Assembly: GCA_029009115.1 (NCBI GenBank)
Contig: JAQXJU010000042.1
Coordinates: 1 to 64,000, forward strand
Reading direction: 5' to 3'
DNA from: Bacteroidales bacterium
Lineage (GTDB): Bacteria > Bacteroidota > Bacteroidia > Bacteroidales > UBA932
Length of the DNA stretch: 64,000 nucleotides
Shown one piece after another: positions 1 to 8,223 of the stretch; the first letter of the stretch is position 1, and each line of letters opens with the position of its first letter. The notes under the pieces are model-generated. The model saw only the letters and a program-made list of their open reading frames with translations. It made no database searches and had not been told where the DNA came from. Made by a program: the position numbers and the translations under genes.

Positions 1-1
1 A

Positions 2-130
2 CGCTCCTACGTCCTGCATCCCTACAAGATGGTCAAGGACCTCAGGACCGGATGGGAGACGGCCGATACCCAGGCAGTTCTCGACGGCGACCTGAACGAT
101 TTTATGAAAGAATACCTGATGAACAATTAG
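2..130 (+). CDS. prfB: Peptide chain release factor 2, C-terminal fragment
   Basis: Only the last 42 codons are in the window; the start lies upstream. The visible peptide ([20 protein letters not shown], then [17 protein letters not shown]) matches the conserved end of bacterial RF2, which terminates translation at UGA and UAA codons. The GGQ domain and any programmed frameshift site would be outside the window. The stop is 3 bp before the fumarase start, so the two may be cotranscribed. RF1 is less likely because the [15 protein letters not shown] signature is typical of RF2. This fragment is not in the ORF track because it lacks a start codon. Confidence 0.9.
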   Translation, partial: RSYVLHPYKMVKDLRTGWETADTQAVLDGDLNDFMKEYLMNN

Positions 131-133
131 CAT

Positions 134-1759
134 ATGGCAGATTTCAACTACGCCCCTATGTTCCAGTTGGGGCCCGATACCACCGAGTATTACAGGATTC
201 CCGGATCCGAAACACTTGTTTCAACTGGCGATTTCGAGGGTAAACCCATACTTAAGGTCAGCCCCGAAGCCCTTACCCTCCTTTCGAACACCGCCTTCAG
301 GGACGTGAGTTTCCTGCTGCGCCGCTCGCACAATGAGCAGGTAGCCGCCATTCTCTCCGACCCGGAGGCCTCGGCCAACGACAAGTATGTGGCCCTGACC
401 TTCCTGCGCAATGCAGAAGTAGCCTCCAAGGGCAAGCTTCCCCTCTGCCAGGATACAGGTACGGCCATAGTCCACGGCGAGAAGGGCCAGCAGGTCTGGA
501 CAGGATTCTGCGACGAGGAAGCTCTTGCAAAGGGAGTCTTCAAGACCTATACCGAAGAGAATCTCCGCTATTCGCAGAATGCCCCTCTGGATATGTACCG
601 CGAGGTGAATACAAGGTGCAACCTGCCCGCCCAGATTGACATCGAAGCCACCGAGGGAATGGAATACCGTTTCCTGTGCGTGACCAAGGGTGGAGGAAGC
701 GCCAACAAGACATATCTCTATCAAGAGACCAAGGCCCGCATCCAGAATCCCGGAACCCTCGTTCCATTCCTTGTCTCGAAGATCCGTTCCCTGGGCACTG
801 CAGCCTGCCCTCCCTACCATATTGCAATAGTCGTGGGAGGAACTTCGGCAGAGAAGAATCTTTTGACCGTCAAGCTTGCAAGCACCCACTACTACGACAG
901 CCTGCCCGTCACTGGCGACGAAACCGGGCGAGCCTTCCGCGACCTCGAACTTGAGAAAGAATTGCTTGAAGAGACCCGCAAGATAGGTCTCGGAGCCCAG
1001 TTCGGAGGCAAGTATATGGCCCATGACGTGAGGGTTATTCGTCTGCCCCGCCACGGAGCATCCTGCCCCATAGGTCTTGGAGTGAGCTGCTCTGCCGACC
1101 GCAACATCAAGGCCAAAATCAACACCGACGGAGTGTGGATCGAGAAGATGGATGACAAGCCCTACGAGCTCATCCCCGAGTCTCTACGCAAGGCTGGCGA
1201 AGGCGATGCCGTAAGAATCGACCTCGACAGGCCTATGTCAGAGGTGCTTGGCGAACTGACCAAATACCCCGTGAGCACTCGCCTCAGCCTCAACGGAACC
1301 ATAATCGTAGGCCGCGACATAGCCCACGCGAAAATCAAGGCCCGTCTCGACGCAGGCGAGCCTATGCCCCAGTACCTCAAAGACCATCCCATCTTCTATG
1401 CAGGGCCTGCAAAAACCCCTGCAGGACTGCCTTGCGGTTCTATGGGACCCACAACCGCCGGACGTATGGACCCTTATGTGGATGAGTTCCAGGAGAAGGG
1501 CGGAAGCCTGATTATGCTCGCAAAGGGCAACCGCAGCCAGGTGGTGACCGATGCCTGCCGCAAGCACGGAGGCTTCTACCTCGGCTCCATAGGTGGCCCC
1601 GCAGCCATACTTGCCCAGGAGAATATCAAGAGCATCGAGTGCGTGGAGTATCCCGAACTCGGTATGGAGGCAATATGGAAGATTCGCGTCGAGAACTTCC
1701 CTGCCTTCATACTCGTGGATGACAAGGGCAACGACTTCTTCAAGACCATTGGCCTGTAG
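134..1759 (+). CDS. Fumarate hydratase, class I (iron-sulfur)
   Basis: Interconverts fumarate and malate in the cytoplasm, as part of the TCA cycle or the reductive branch to succinate used by anaerobic Bacteroidales. The 541-residue length matches the single-chain FumA/FumB type with fused alpha and beta domains. Visible family motifs include LCQDTGTA near residue 105, [11 protein letters not shown] near 185, [20 protein letters not shown] near 220 and [18 protein letters not shown] near 430; the cysteines in the first, third and fourth are the expected 4Fe-4S ligands. The ATG follows the prfB stop by 3 bp. The next gene begins 12 bp after the stop. The cluster is oxygen-sensitive in known class I enzymes, which fits an anaerobe. 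Confidence 0.95.
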   Translation: MADFNYAPMFQLGPDTTEYYRIPGSETLVSTGDFEGKPILKVSPEALTLLSNTAFRDVSFLLRRSHNEQVAAILSDPEASANDKYVALTFLRNAEVASKGKLPLCQDTGTAIVHGEKGQQVWTGFCDEEALAKGVFKTYTEENLRYSQNAPLDMYREVNTRCNLPAQIDIEATEGMEYRFLCVTKGGGSANKTYLYQETKARIQNPGTLVPFLVSKIRSLGTAACPPYHIAIVVGGTSAEKNLLTVKLASTHYYDSLPVTGDETGRAFRDLELEKELLEETRKIGLGAQFGGKYMAHDVRVIRLPRHGASCPIGLGVSCSADRNIKAKINTDGVWIEKMDDKPYELIPESLRKAGEGDAVRIDLDRPMSEVLGELTKYPVSTRLSLNGTIIVGRDIAHAKIKARLDAGEPMPQYLKDHPIFYAGPAKTPAGLPCGSMGPTTAGRMDPYVDEFQEKGGSLIMLAKGNRSQVVTDACRKHGGFYLGSIGGPAAILAQENIKSIECVEYPELGMEAIWKIRVENFPAFILVDDKGNDFFKTIGL

Positions 1760-1771
1760 TCCTGCGCCTGT

Positions 1772-4700
1772 ATGCAGTCACGTTTCCTGAAAAGGGCCTC
1801 CCGTGCAGCCGCAGTAGTGCTTACTGCCATTCTTGCAATAATGCTGTTGCTTGAATTTGGGCTCAATACCCCTTATGTCAGGAAGTTTGCCGACAAGACA
1901 ATAGCCTCGGCCCTGAATGCCGATGCTTCTTATTCAAGACTCAGGCTGTCGCTCTTCAGAGCCTTCCCCTCGCTTAGCGTGAGCGTCGAGGACTTTGCCC
2001 TGACCAGAATCCAGGGGCGTCCATCCTTCCTCGACTCCCTTCCCGGGCCCGGAGGAATCATACTCTCTGCCGGACGCGGAGCCTATGCCGGACGCGAAGT
2101 CGATGCCGACACCCTTCTGCTCTTTGACAAGCTTTCGCTTGCCGTGAATCCGTGGTATCTGACGGGCGGAAGGCTGAAGCTGAGCGATGCCCGTCTCGAA
2201 GGGCTCGAACTCTATGCCCACAGTTCAGACTCTATGCTCATAACGGCAAGTCTAGACGACCTTGCCCTGAAGGGCAGCGTAAGGCTGGGAAAACCGCTCA
2301 ACCCCCGCAGAATGCTTCTGAAAGCAGATTCCCTGCGCGTGAACGGGCTACTGCCGAAAGATACTGTCGCATTCTCTCTCGACAGCCTCTGCCTTTCGCA
2401 GAAGCGCAGCCGCTTTTCCCTCGGGGTCAATGCCGGGGCCCTGGTGAGCACCAGGGCATACGGCACTGTGAGTGCCCCCCTGACTCTGAGGGCAGACCTC
2501 GACTTCAAGCAGAACAAGAACCTCTCCCGGCTCGACCTGCATTCGCTGTCGCTCGACCTTGCCCGCATCCCCCTGAGAGCACACGGAAAGGCTCTCTCTT
2601 TTGCAGACAGCACTTCGCTCTCTCTTGATGCAACGATAGACAGTCTCGCTCTCCAGCCCTTGATGAGAGATTATCTCGACCGCTTCATCCCGGCTTTCAA
2701 GGAACTTGACACCGATGCCATTCTTAACGTAACGCTCTCATCAGAAGGTGTTTACGCAGAGGGACGCATCCCTGTTACTGATGTTTCGATCTCGGTGCCT
2801 GCCTGCAGCGTCAGAAGCAGGAGTCTCGATACTGCGGGCAGCCTTGGACTTGAGTGCAACGCCCACGCCGACGAGGATGCTTCGGCAAGGCTCTCCGTTC
2901 AAAGACTCAGAATTGATATCCCCGGTCTGGACACGGACCTTTCTGCGGAAGCCTCAAGGCTTGGCGGAGCGAATCCCCTGTTCTCTGTAAATGGCCGGCT
3001 GGGGACCGAACCGGGCAAACTGCTGCGTTTCTTCCCCGCTGATACAGGACTTGACGCCAGTGGCTCTCTGACACTGGACATTAACGGAAGAGCCTCGCTC
3101 TCGGAACTTAAGGAATATGCAGCTGACCTTGACGCCCGCCTTGTGAGTGACACCCTGTCGCTGAAGCTGGGTAGCGATATGAGCGTTTCGCTTGGAGGAC
3201 TTAGTGCAAGGGTGGGCAACTCTTCTGCCCCGATTGCAGGTTCAGACAACTTCCACCCTCTTGAGGGTAGAATAGACCTCGGGCGTCTGCGTTTTCGCAG
3301 TCCTCAGCTGAGGGCGGGTGTGGTCGGAATGCGCAACAATCTGTCAATCAGCCGTTCGGAGTACAGGGGGAATCCCACCCCGAAACTCTCTGTGAGCAGC
3401 CTTGCCGACAGGCTTTTCGTACGCTCCGACGACAATCGTCTTGCCTTGAAAAACGTGAACGTATCGGCTTCGGCACTGCGTCGCCAGAGATCTGCTTCGC
3501 GCAGAGAGGCTGTCCTCGATTCTCTCCAGAAGGTCTATCCTGATTCCCCGAGAGATTCTCTTTTTGCCCGTATGAGGCTCGATCGCTCCCTTAACGCCCA
3601 GGCCCCCTCGAAGGGGGATATCAGCGTCTCTTTGGATACCTCCGTCACCAAACTCCTCAGGCAGTGGAGCCCCAGCGGGCGTATCAGCGTGGGAGGAGGA
3701 TTCATTGCTGCTCCCGCACTTCCGCTCCGCAATACCATCACCGGGCTCGATGCCGGATTCGATGACAACCGCATATACCTCGACAGTCTGGGTCTTGTCA
3801 TCGGAACATCAGACCTGAGTGCCAGAGGCTCTGTCAGCGGGCTCAGGAAGGCACTTCGCCGCAGGGGGCCGCTTAGAGCTGAACTGTCGCTCCGCTCGGG
3901 CCGCATCAATGCCAATGAACTGCTCGCCGCTTTTCAGGCAGGAAAGCATGTGTCTTCAGAACTATCTGATACCGAGGACTATGAGAAGTATGCCGAATCG
4001 TTTGTGACCGACACCCTCAGCGATGCTGCTCCCGACAGGGACAGCATAGGAGCATTCATTCTTCCTTCAAACCTTGAGATAGCCTTCGACCTTGGCGTTG
4101 ACAGGGTTGACTGGTCGGACCTCGACATCTCTTCCTTTGTCACCAATGCCCGCCTGAAAGACCGCTGTCTTCAGCTGACCGACGCCTCGCTCGTGACCGA
4201 TGCGGGGAGCCTAAACCTCGATGCCTTCTACTCGACTCCGGAGAGGAAAGCTATTTCGGCCGGATTCAACCTCGGCTTCAAGGATATCACTGCCGACAGG
4301 GTCATTTCGCTGGTACCTTCGGTGGACGATCTGATGCCGGCAATCAAGAGTTTCAAAGGCAGGCTCAACTGCACCCTGACCGCCACTTCGCAGCTTGACA
4401 GCAGTATGAATGTCATCATCCCGAGCCTCGAGGGGGTGATGCGTGTCTCGGGTACCGACCTTGAGATAGAAGATGCGGGCGAGCTTCGAAGGATAACCCG
4501 TCTGCTCCTTTTCAAGAACAAGAACATAGGACACATCGATGACCTTGATGTGAGCGCATTCATTCACGACAGCCGCATCGAAGTCTTTCCCTTTACCCTG
4601 GGCATTGACCGTTACAAGCTGGCCTTCTGCGGAATCCAGGGGCTTGACCGCCAGTTCAATTACCACCTCTCGATTCTGAGGACCCCTCTGCCCATACGCT

Positions 4701-5182
4701 TCGGCATCAATATGTACGGAAGCCCCGACAAGTGGCACTTCAATCTCTGCCGTGCCCGATACCGCGACGGGAATGTCCCTGTTTTCACGTCGCAGATAGA
4801 CACAATGCAGATTAACATAGTCAGGTCCATTCGCCAGATCTACCGCAAGGGAGTCAACGCGGCAATCAGGTCCAACGGCAAGACTGCAGCCGAGGTCGAG
4901 CGCTACAAGAAGAGCATAGGCTATTTCACTCCCGACGGGGACTCGGAATTTCTGAGCACAGCCGAATACTGCCAGATCGACTCGGTGCAGTTCGCCCTCG
5001 AAATCGAGGAACTCGACCGGCAGATACTCTCCGAAGTTGACAACATCCTCGACGAGACCTTTGCCTCGGCCGAGGAACTGCGCCGTCAGTTCGATGATAT
5101 CTTCTTCGACAAGAAACAGTTACGCCGCCAGGAAAAGGCAGCCAGACGGGAAGCCCGCCGGGCGGCAAGAAAGAAACTCTAA
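1772..5182 (+). CDS. Large AsmA-like (AsmA/TamB-related) membrane-anchored protein
   Basis: The 1136-residue protein has one N-terminal hydrophobic segment (residues ~10-30, AAAVVLTAILAIMLLLEFGL) followed by a long beta-rich region in which stretches such as LTLDINGRASL and SLNLDAFYSTPERKAISAGF recur, as in AsmA-family periplasmic proteins. Known relatives span or line the periplasm and affect lipid transport or outer-membrane assembly; the substrate here cannot be told. A C-terminal block (~950-1136) changes character: FTSQIDTMQINIVRSIRQIYRKG, then charged helices ending in a very basic tail (RRQEKAARREARRAARKKL), probably coiled coil. It is likely cotranscribed with fumarase (12 bp gap) and is followed 16 bp later by a small lipoprotein. 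Confidence 0.75.
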   Translation: MQSRFLKRASRAAAVVLTAILAIMLLLEFGLNTPYVRKFADKTIASALNADASYSRLRLSLFRAFPSLSVSVEDFALTRIQGRPSFLDSLPGPGGIILSAGRGAYAGREVDADTLLLFDKLSLAVNPWYLTGGRLKLSDARLEGLELYAHSSDSMLITASLDDLALKGSVRLGKPLNPRRMLLKADSLRVNGLLPKDTVAFSLDSLCLSQKRSRFSLGVNAGALVSTRAYGTVSAPLTLRADLDFKQNKNLSRLDLHSLSLDLARIPLRAHGKALSFADSTSLSLDATIDSLALQPLMRDYLDRFIPAFKELDTDAILNVTLSSEGVYAEGRIPVTDVSISVPACSVRSRSLDTAGSLGLECNAHADEDASARLSVQRLRIDIPGLDTDLSAEASRLGGANPLFSVNGRLGTEPGKLLRFFPADTGLDASGSLTLDINGRASLSELKEYAADLDARLVSDTLSLKLGSDMSVSLGGLSARVGNSSAPIAGSDNFHPLEGRIDLGRLRFRSPQLRAGVVGMRNNLSISRSEYRGNPTPKLSVSSLADRLFVRSDDNRLALKNVNVSASALRRQRSASRREAVLDSLQKVYPDSPRDSLFARMRLDRSLNAQAPSKGDISVSLDTSVTKLLRQWSPSGRISVGGGFIAAPALPLRNTITGLDAGFDDNRIYLDSLGLVIGTSDLSARGSVSGLRKALRRRGPLRAELSLRSGRINANELLAAFQAGKHVSSELSDTEDYEKYAESFVTDTLSDAAPDRDSIGAFILPSNLEIAFDLGVDRVDWSDLDISSFVTNARLKDRCLQLTDASLVTDAGSLNLDAFYSTPERKAISAGFNLGFKDITADRVISLVPSVDDLMPAIKSFKGRLNCTLTATSQLDSSMNVIIPSLEGVMRVSGTDLEIEDAGELRRITRLLLFKNKNIGHIDDLDVSAFIHDSRIEVFPFTLGIDRYKLAFCGIQGLDRQFNYHLSILRTPLPIRFGINMYGSPDKWHFNLCRARYRDGNVPVFTSQIDTMQINIVRSIRQIYRKGVNAAIRSNGKTAAEVERYKKSIGYFTPDGDSEFLSTAEYCQIDSVQFALEIEELDRQILSEVDNILDETFASAEELRRQFDDIFFDKKQLRRQEKAARREARRAARKKL

Positions 5183-5198
5183 AAATCAATACTCAATT

Positions 5199-5753
5199 AT
5201 GAAACTCATCAGTCGTTTTATTGCCGCCATTGCGGCACTTGCGGTACTCTCATCCTGTTCAATCCTCAAGAGTCAGTCTTCGGATGCCAATTCGACAGGC
5301 CTGACCACCGGAAGTTCTCTTCTGGCCATTTATAATGTCCTGAAGGCCACAGGAGCAATCGACCTCAACAAGGCGAGCAACCTTGTGAACCTCTCCAACA
5401 TAATCAGCGGTGCATCTGCAGTGTCAAGTGCATCCACAGACTATGTCAACCTTTTCTCTAAGGGGCTTGTGAGCGGTTCTCAGAATCTGGTGAACTCAAA
5501 CAACCTCAGCGCAGTCCTCGGCGGCCTGAAAACCCTAACCAATATCGATACCTCGGCCATAACCAAGGCTGCAGCCAGTGCCGCCATCTCAGCGGCCGCT
5601 ACGTCCCAGGCTTCTGCCCAGACTTCGACTTCTTCTGCTTCCGGCTCAGCAAGCGGGGCTGCCGCAGCCATACAGGCTCTTTCGAAGTCCGACCCCAATG
5701 TCTCATCGACCATTTCTGCCATCAGCAGCCTTGTAGGTCTTCTCGGCAAGTGA
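5199..5753 (+). CDS. Small predicted lipoprotein, Ser/Ala/Thr-rich
   Basis: The ORF track starts at 5037 inside the AsmA-like gene. The start at 5199 is preferred because it gives a clean lipoprotein signal (MKLISRFIAAIAALAVLSSC) with the lipobox cysteine at about residue 20. The mature part is about 165 residues, rich in Ser, Ala, Asn and Thr, with two blocks of similar amphipathic character (NLVNLSNIISGASAVSSAS and SAVLGGLKTLTNIDTSAITK) and a low-complexity tract (AAATSQASAQTSTSSASGSA). It ends in a hydrophobic helix (TISAISSLVGLLGK). No family is recognised with certainty; it resembles small uncharacterised Bacteroidales lipoproteins. Being 16 bp downstream of the AsmA-like gene, it may act with it at the envelope. 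Confidence 0.75.
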   Translation: MKLISRFIAAIAALAVLSSCSILKSQSSDANSTGLTTGSSLLAIYNVLKATGAIDLNKASNLVNLSNIISGASAVSSASTDYVNLFSKGLVSGSQNLVNSNNLSAVLGGLKTLTNIDTSAITKAAASAAISAAATSQASAQTSTSSASGSASGAAAAIQALSKSDPNVSSTISAISSLVGLLGK

Positions 5754-5757
5754 AAGC

Positions 5758-5789
5758 CTTGATAATGTAAGGAATAGTCCTTATATTTG
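5758..5789 (+). promoter_or_regulatory. Bacteroides-type promoter of tRNA-Leu
   Basis: CTTG at 5758-5761 (close to the -33 TTTG) and TATATTTG at 5782-5789 (perfect TAnnTTTG -7 box) are separated by 20 bp. The tRNA begins 10 bp downstream of the -7 box, so transcription would start very near the mature 5' end. Confidence 0.75.
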
Positions 5790-5798
5790 CGACGGATT

Positions 5799-5883
5799 GC
5801 GGGCGTGTTGAAATTGGTAGCCAAGCAAGACTTAGGATCTTGTGCCTTCCGGCGTGTGGGTTCGAGTCCCACCGCCCGCACCA
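5799..5883 (+). tRNA. tRNA-Leu (anticodon UAG)
   Basis: The acceptor stem GCGGGCG (5799-5805) pairs with CGCCCGC (5873-5879), followed by discriminator A and an encoded CCA (5881-5883). The anticodon arm is CAAGA-CTTAGGA-TCTTG, placing TAG at positions 34-36, which reads CUN leucine codons. The T arm GTGGGTTCGAGTCCCAC is canonical, and a long variable arm (gtgccttccggcgt region) marks it as class II, as expected for leucine. The gene stands alone between a lipoprotein and a sensor kinase. Confidence 0.95.
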
Positions 5884-5919
5884 AAACTCCCTTTCAAGGG
5901 GAGCTAACCTATTTGCCTT

Positions 5920-8223
5920 ATGGAGAGCATCCATCGCCGGATATTCCTGATTCTGTTGTTGCTGCCGGCGATTCTCGCCTGGAGTCCCGTTTTTGCAAAA
6001 TCAACGGAGAAGAACGTTCTCCTGATGTGGAATACCGACGAATCCGACCCTGCCTATCGGAAATGGCAGAAGATGATATCCGGTGAGTTCCGCCGGCAGG
6101 GGGTCAAGGCAAATTTTTTCAACTACTATGGCACAATGGGCTACTCCTTCGAGATGGAGCAGCGCCACCGTATCTCATCAGCGGTCCACTCTCTCGATGA
6201 GCAAGGCATGTGCCCCGACCTTATTCTCGCCCACGGCGACTACATCCACTGGCAACTGCTCCAGAACCCCGATTCTCTGCTCTCCACCATACCTATGGTG
6301 TGCTACGGGCTTAAGACTCCAACCCTTGCCCCCCGAATGAGGTCGCTGCTCAGAAAGTGGGATTCGCCCCGCAAGCATATCGTCGAAATCCACGATACCA
6401 TTCTTCTGAAGGAGAGCCTTGATTTTATGGCCTTTCTCGAGTCAAAGCGCCCCGTCGACTATCAGACTCTCTTCGTGCCATCGTATCGCTTTGTAGGTCT
6501 TCTCGACAACTACCGCATATGGATCGATTCCGTGCTTTTGGCCGGCATTAACGTGCAGATGAACGCCCTTGATACAGTCAATTACCTGAACTGTATGCAG
6601 AAGGTGGTCCCGCACGAGTTGTGTCTTGCCAAGAACCGAAACGGAGTCCGAAGTCTTTCGATGATTTCATTCAAAGACCCCGGACTCTGCGTGCCTGTGC
6701 CCTGGCAGCCTGTGAAGTGGATGCCTTACCGCCAGAAATCTCCGATGCGCTTTGTGCAGATAAAGCACGATGACATCTCGCGTTCGTTGTCCGAGGGCCC
6801 TAACCTGGGACCCTATTACACGATGACCCCCGAGGACTTCCTTGTTAACGACAGTTGCGTGGGAGGGGTCTTCACCGTGGCCGAAGATATGATACGCGAT
6901 GCCGTATCGGTAGGCTTGAGCGTGATCGAAGGGGAATCGCCCGAGAGTTTCCCCAGGCTGATGCACACACCGGGGTATCACGTCAACTGGAACCTGATGC
7001 GCACTGTAGGGGCTACTCCCGATCAGATGCCCTCAAATGTACATCTCTACAATACCCTTTACTCCGATTACTATCCAAACCGGGCACGGGTCATCTACGT
7101 TTTATCCATTTTCGCCTTTGCCCTGCTGATAGCAATATCGATATTCTTCTCTTTACGCAACTACCGTCGTCAGAGGAGGATTCGTATTATGCTCAACGAA
7201 CACGCCCGAAACTCGATAGCCGCCCGCCGCCTGCTGAATCTCGCCATCGAGACCAGCGGTGCCCTTATGTGGGAAGACAATAATGAGAGCACTGTTTCTT
7301 CGCAACTCAAGGTCAGCGACCAGTGGAAAACTATGCTCAGAGCCTTCTATTACCAGACCGAAGAAGGCATTTACCAGGTTCAGCTTCCCGGATCCCTGGG
7401 AAATGGCGAGGAGCATTGGTACGACCTCAGAATGTTGATACACAAAGAGAACGGCAACCTTGTCCGCAGCGGCTTCCTTCTGAACATAGACAAGGTCAAG
7501 CAGGCTCAGGCAATGGCCAGAGAGTCGCACCAACTTCTGATGGATGCCCGGGCCCGCGAGGGTTTCATCTCCTCTATGAGCCACGAAATCCGAACCCCTC
7601 TCCACGCCGTGGTGGGCTTCTCTATGGAACTCGCCCGCAGCGACGTGCAGTTCAGCGACGAAGAACTCCAGATGTTCTCGGGAATCATCGAGTCCAATGC
7701 CTCCCAACTCAAGAAGATAATCAACGATATACTGCTTGTCACCCTGATGAACAATGCCACGGTTACTGCTCATTGCACTCCCTGCAGCATTGCTTCGCTG
7801 CTCAATTCTTCGCTCTGGCCTGATGCTGTGACCGTACTCCGCAACCGCCGCAATGTTCTCTCTATACAGGAAGGAGGACAAGATGTTATGGTAAGTGCAG
7901 ACGCTTCCATGGTTCCGGCGGTAATCGAGAACCTTCTTTTGAATGCATCTTTCTTCTCATCGGAAGGAAGTCAGATACAAATCAGCTGGAAGGCCCATAC
8001 TGATGGACGGGCAAGCATCTCAGTCACTGACGAAGGAACAGGCATATCGGCTCCGCACTGCAAGATGATATTCGACCGTTTCTTCAAGGTAAACAGCTTT
8101 ACACCCGGCTGTGGTCTGGGACTCTTCATCAGCAGGGAGTATATGAACAGGATGGGAGGAGAGATTTCGGTCGAGAGCACTCCTGGAAAGGGTTCAACAT
8201 TCACACTGACATTCTGCAAATGA
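5920..8223 (+). CDS. Membrane sensor histidine kinase with periplasmic binding-protein-like sensor (kinase 1)
   Basis: The 767-residue protein has a signal peptide or anchor at residues ~6-27, a large extracytoplasmic region (~30-385), a membrane helix (~390-412, VIYVLSIFAFALLIAISIFF), a linker and a kinase core. The H-box is SSMSHEIRTPLHAVVGF near residue 550; N-box ENLLLNASFF, G1 DEGTGI and G2 GCGLGLFIS follow. The extracytoplasmic part (NVLLMWNTDESDPAYRKWQ, then LILAHGDYIHWQLLQNPDS) resembles type-1 periplasmic binding folds of the ABC_sub_bind kind, which is inference. No receiver or DNA-binding domain is attached. It overlaps kinase 2 by 4 bp (ATGA), and SusC/SusD follow, so it probably senses the ligand imported by that pair. 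Confidence 0.85.
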   Translation: MESIHRRIFLILLLLPAILAWSPVFAKSTEKNVLLMWNTDESDPAYRKWQKMISGEFRRQGVKANFFNYYGTMGYSFEMEQRHRISSAVHSLDEQGMCPDLILAHGDYIHWQLLQNPDSLLSTIPMVCYGLKTPTLAPRMRSLLRKWDSPRKHIVEIHDTILLKESLDFMAFLESKRPVDYQTLFVPSYRFVGLLDNYRIWIDSVLLAGINVQMNALDTVNYLNCMQKVVPHELCLAKNRNGVRSLSMISFKDPGLCVPVPWQPVKWMPYRQKSPMRFVQIKHDDISRSLSEGPNLGPYYTMTPEDFLVNDSCVGGVFTVAEDMIRDAVSVGLSVIEGESPESFPRLMHTPGYHVNWNLMRTVGATPDQMPSNVHLYNTLYSDYYPNRARVIYVLSIFAFALLIAISIFFSLRNYRRQRRIRIMLNEHARNSIAARRLLNLAIETSGALMWEDNNESTVSSQLKVSDQWKTMLRAFYYQTEEGIYQVQLPGSLGNGEEHWYDLRMLIHKENGNLVRSGFLLNIDKVKQAQAMARESHQLLMDARAREGFISSMSHEIRTPLHAVVGFSMELARSDVQFSDEELQMFSGIIESNASQLKKIINDILLVTLMNNATVTAHCTPCSIASLLNSSLWPDAVTVLRNRRNVLSIQEGGQDVMVSADASMVPAVIENLLLNASFFSSEGSQIQISWKAHTDGRASISVTDEGTGISAPHCKMIFDRFFKVNSFTPGCGLGLFISREYMNRMGGEISVESTPGKGSTFTLTFCK

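Noticed and set aside
221-1054. 277-aa ORF antisense to fumarase
   Set aside because: Shadow of a highly conserved gene; no motif of its own.
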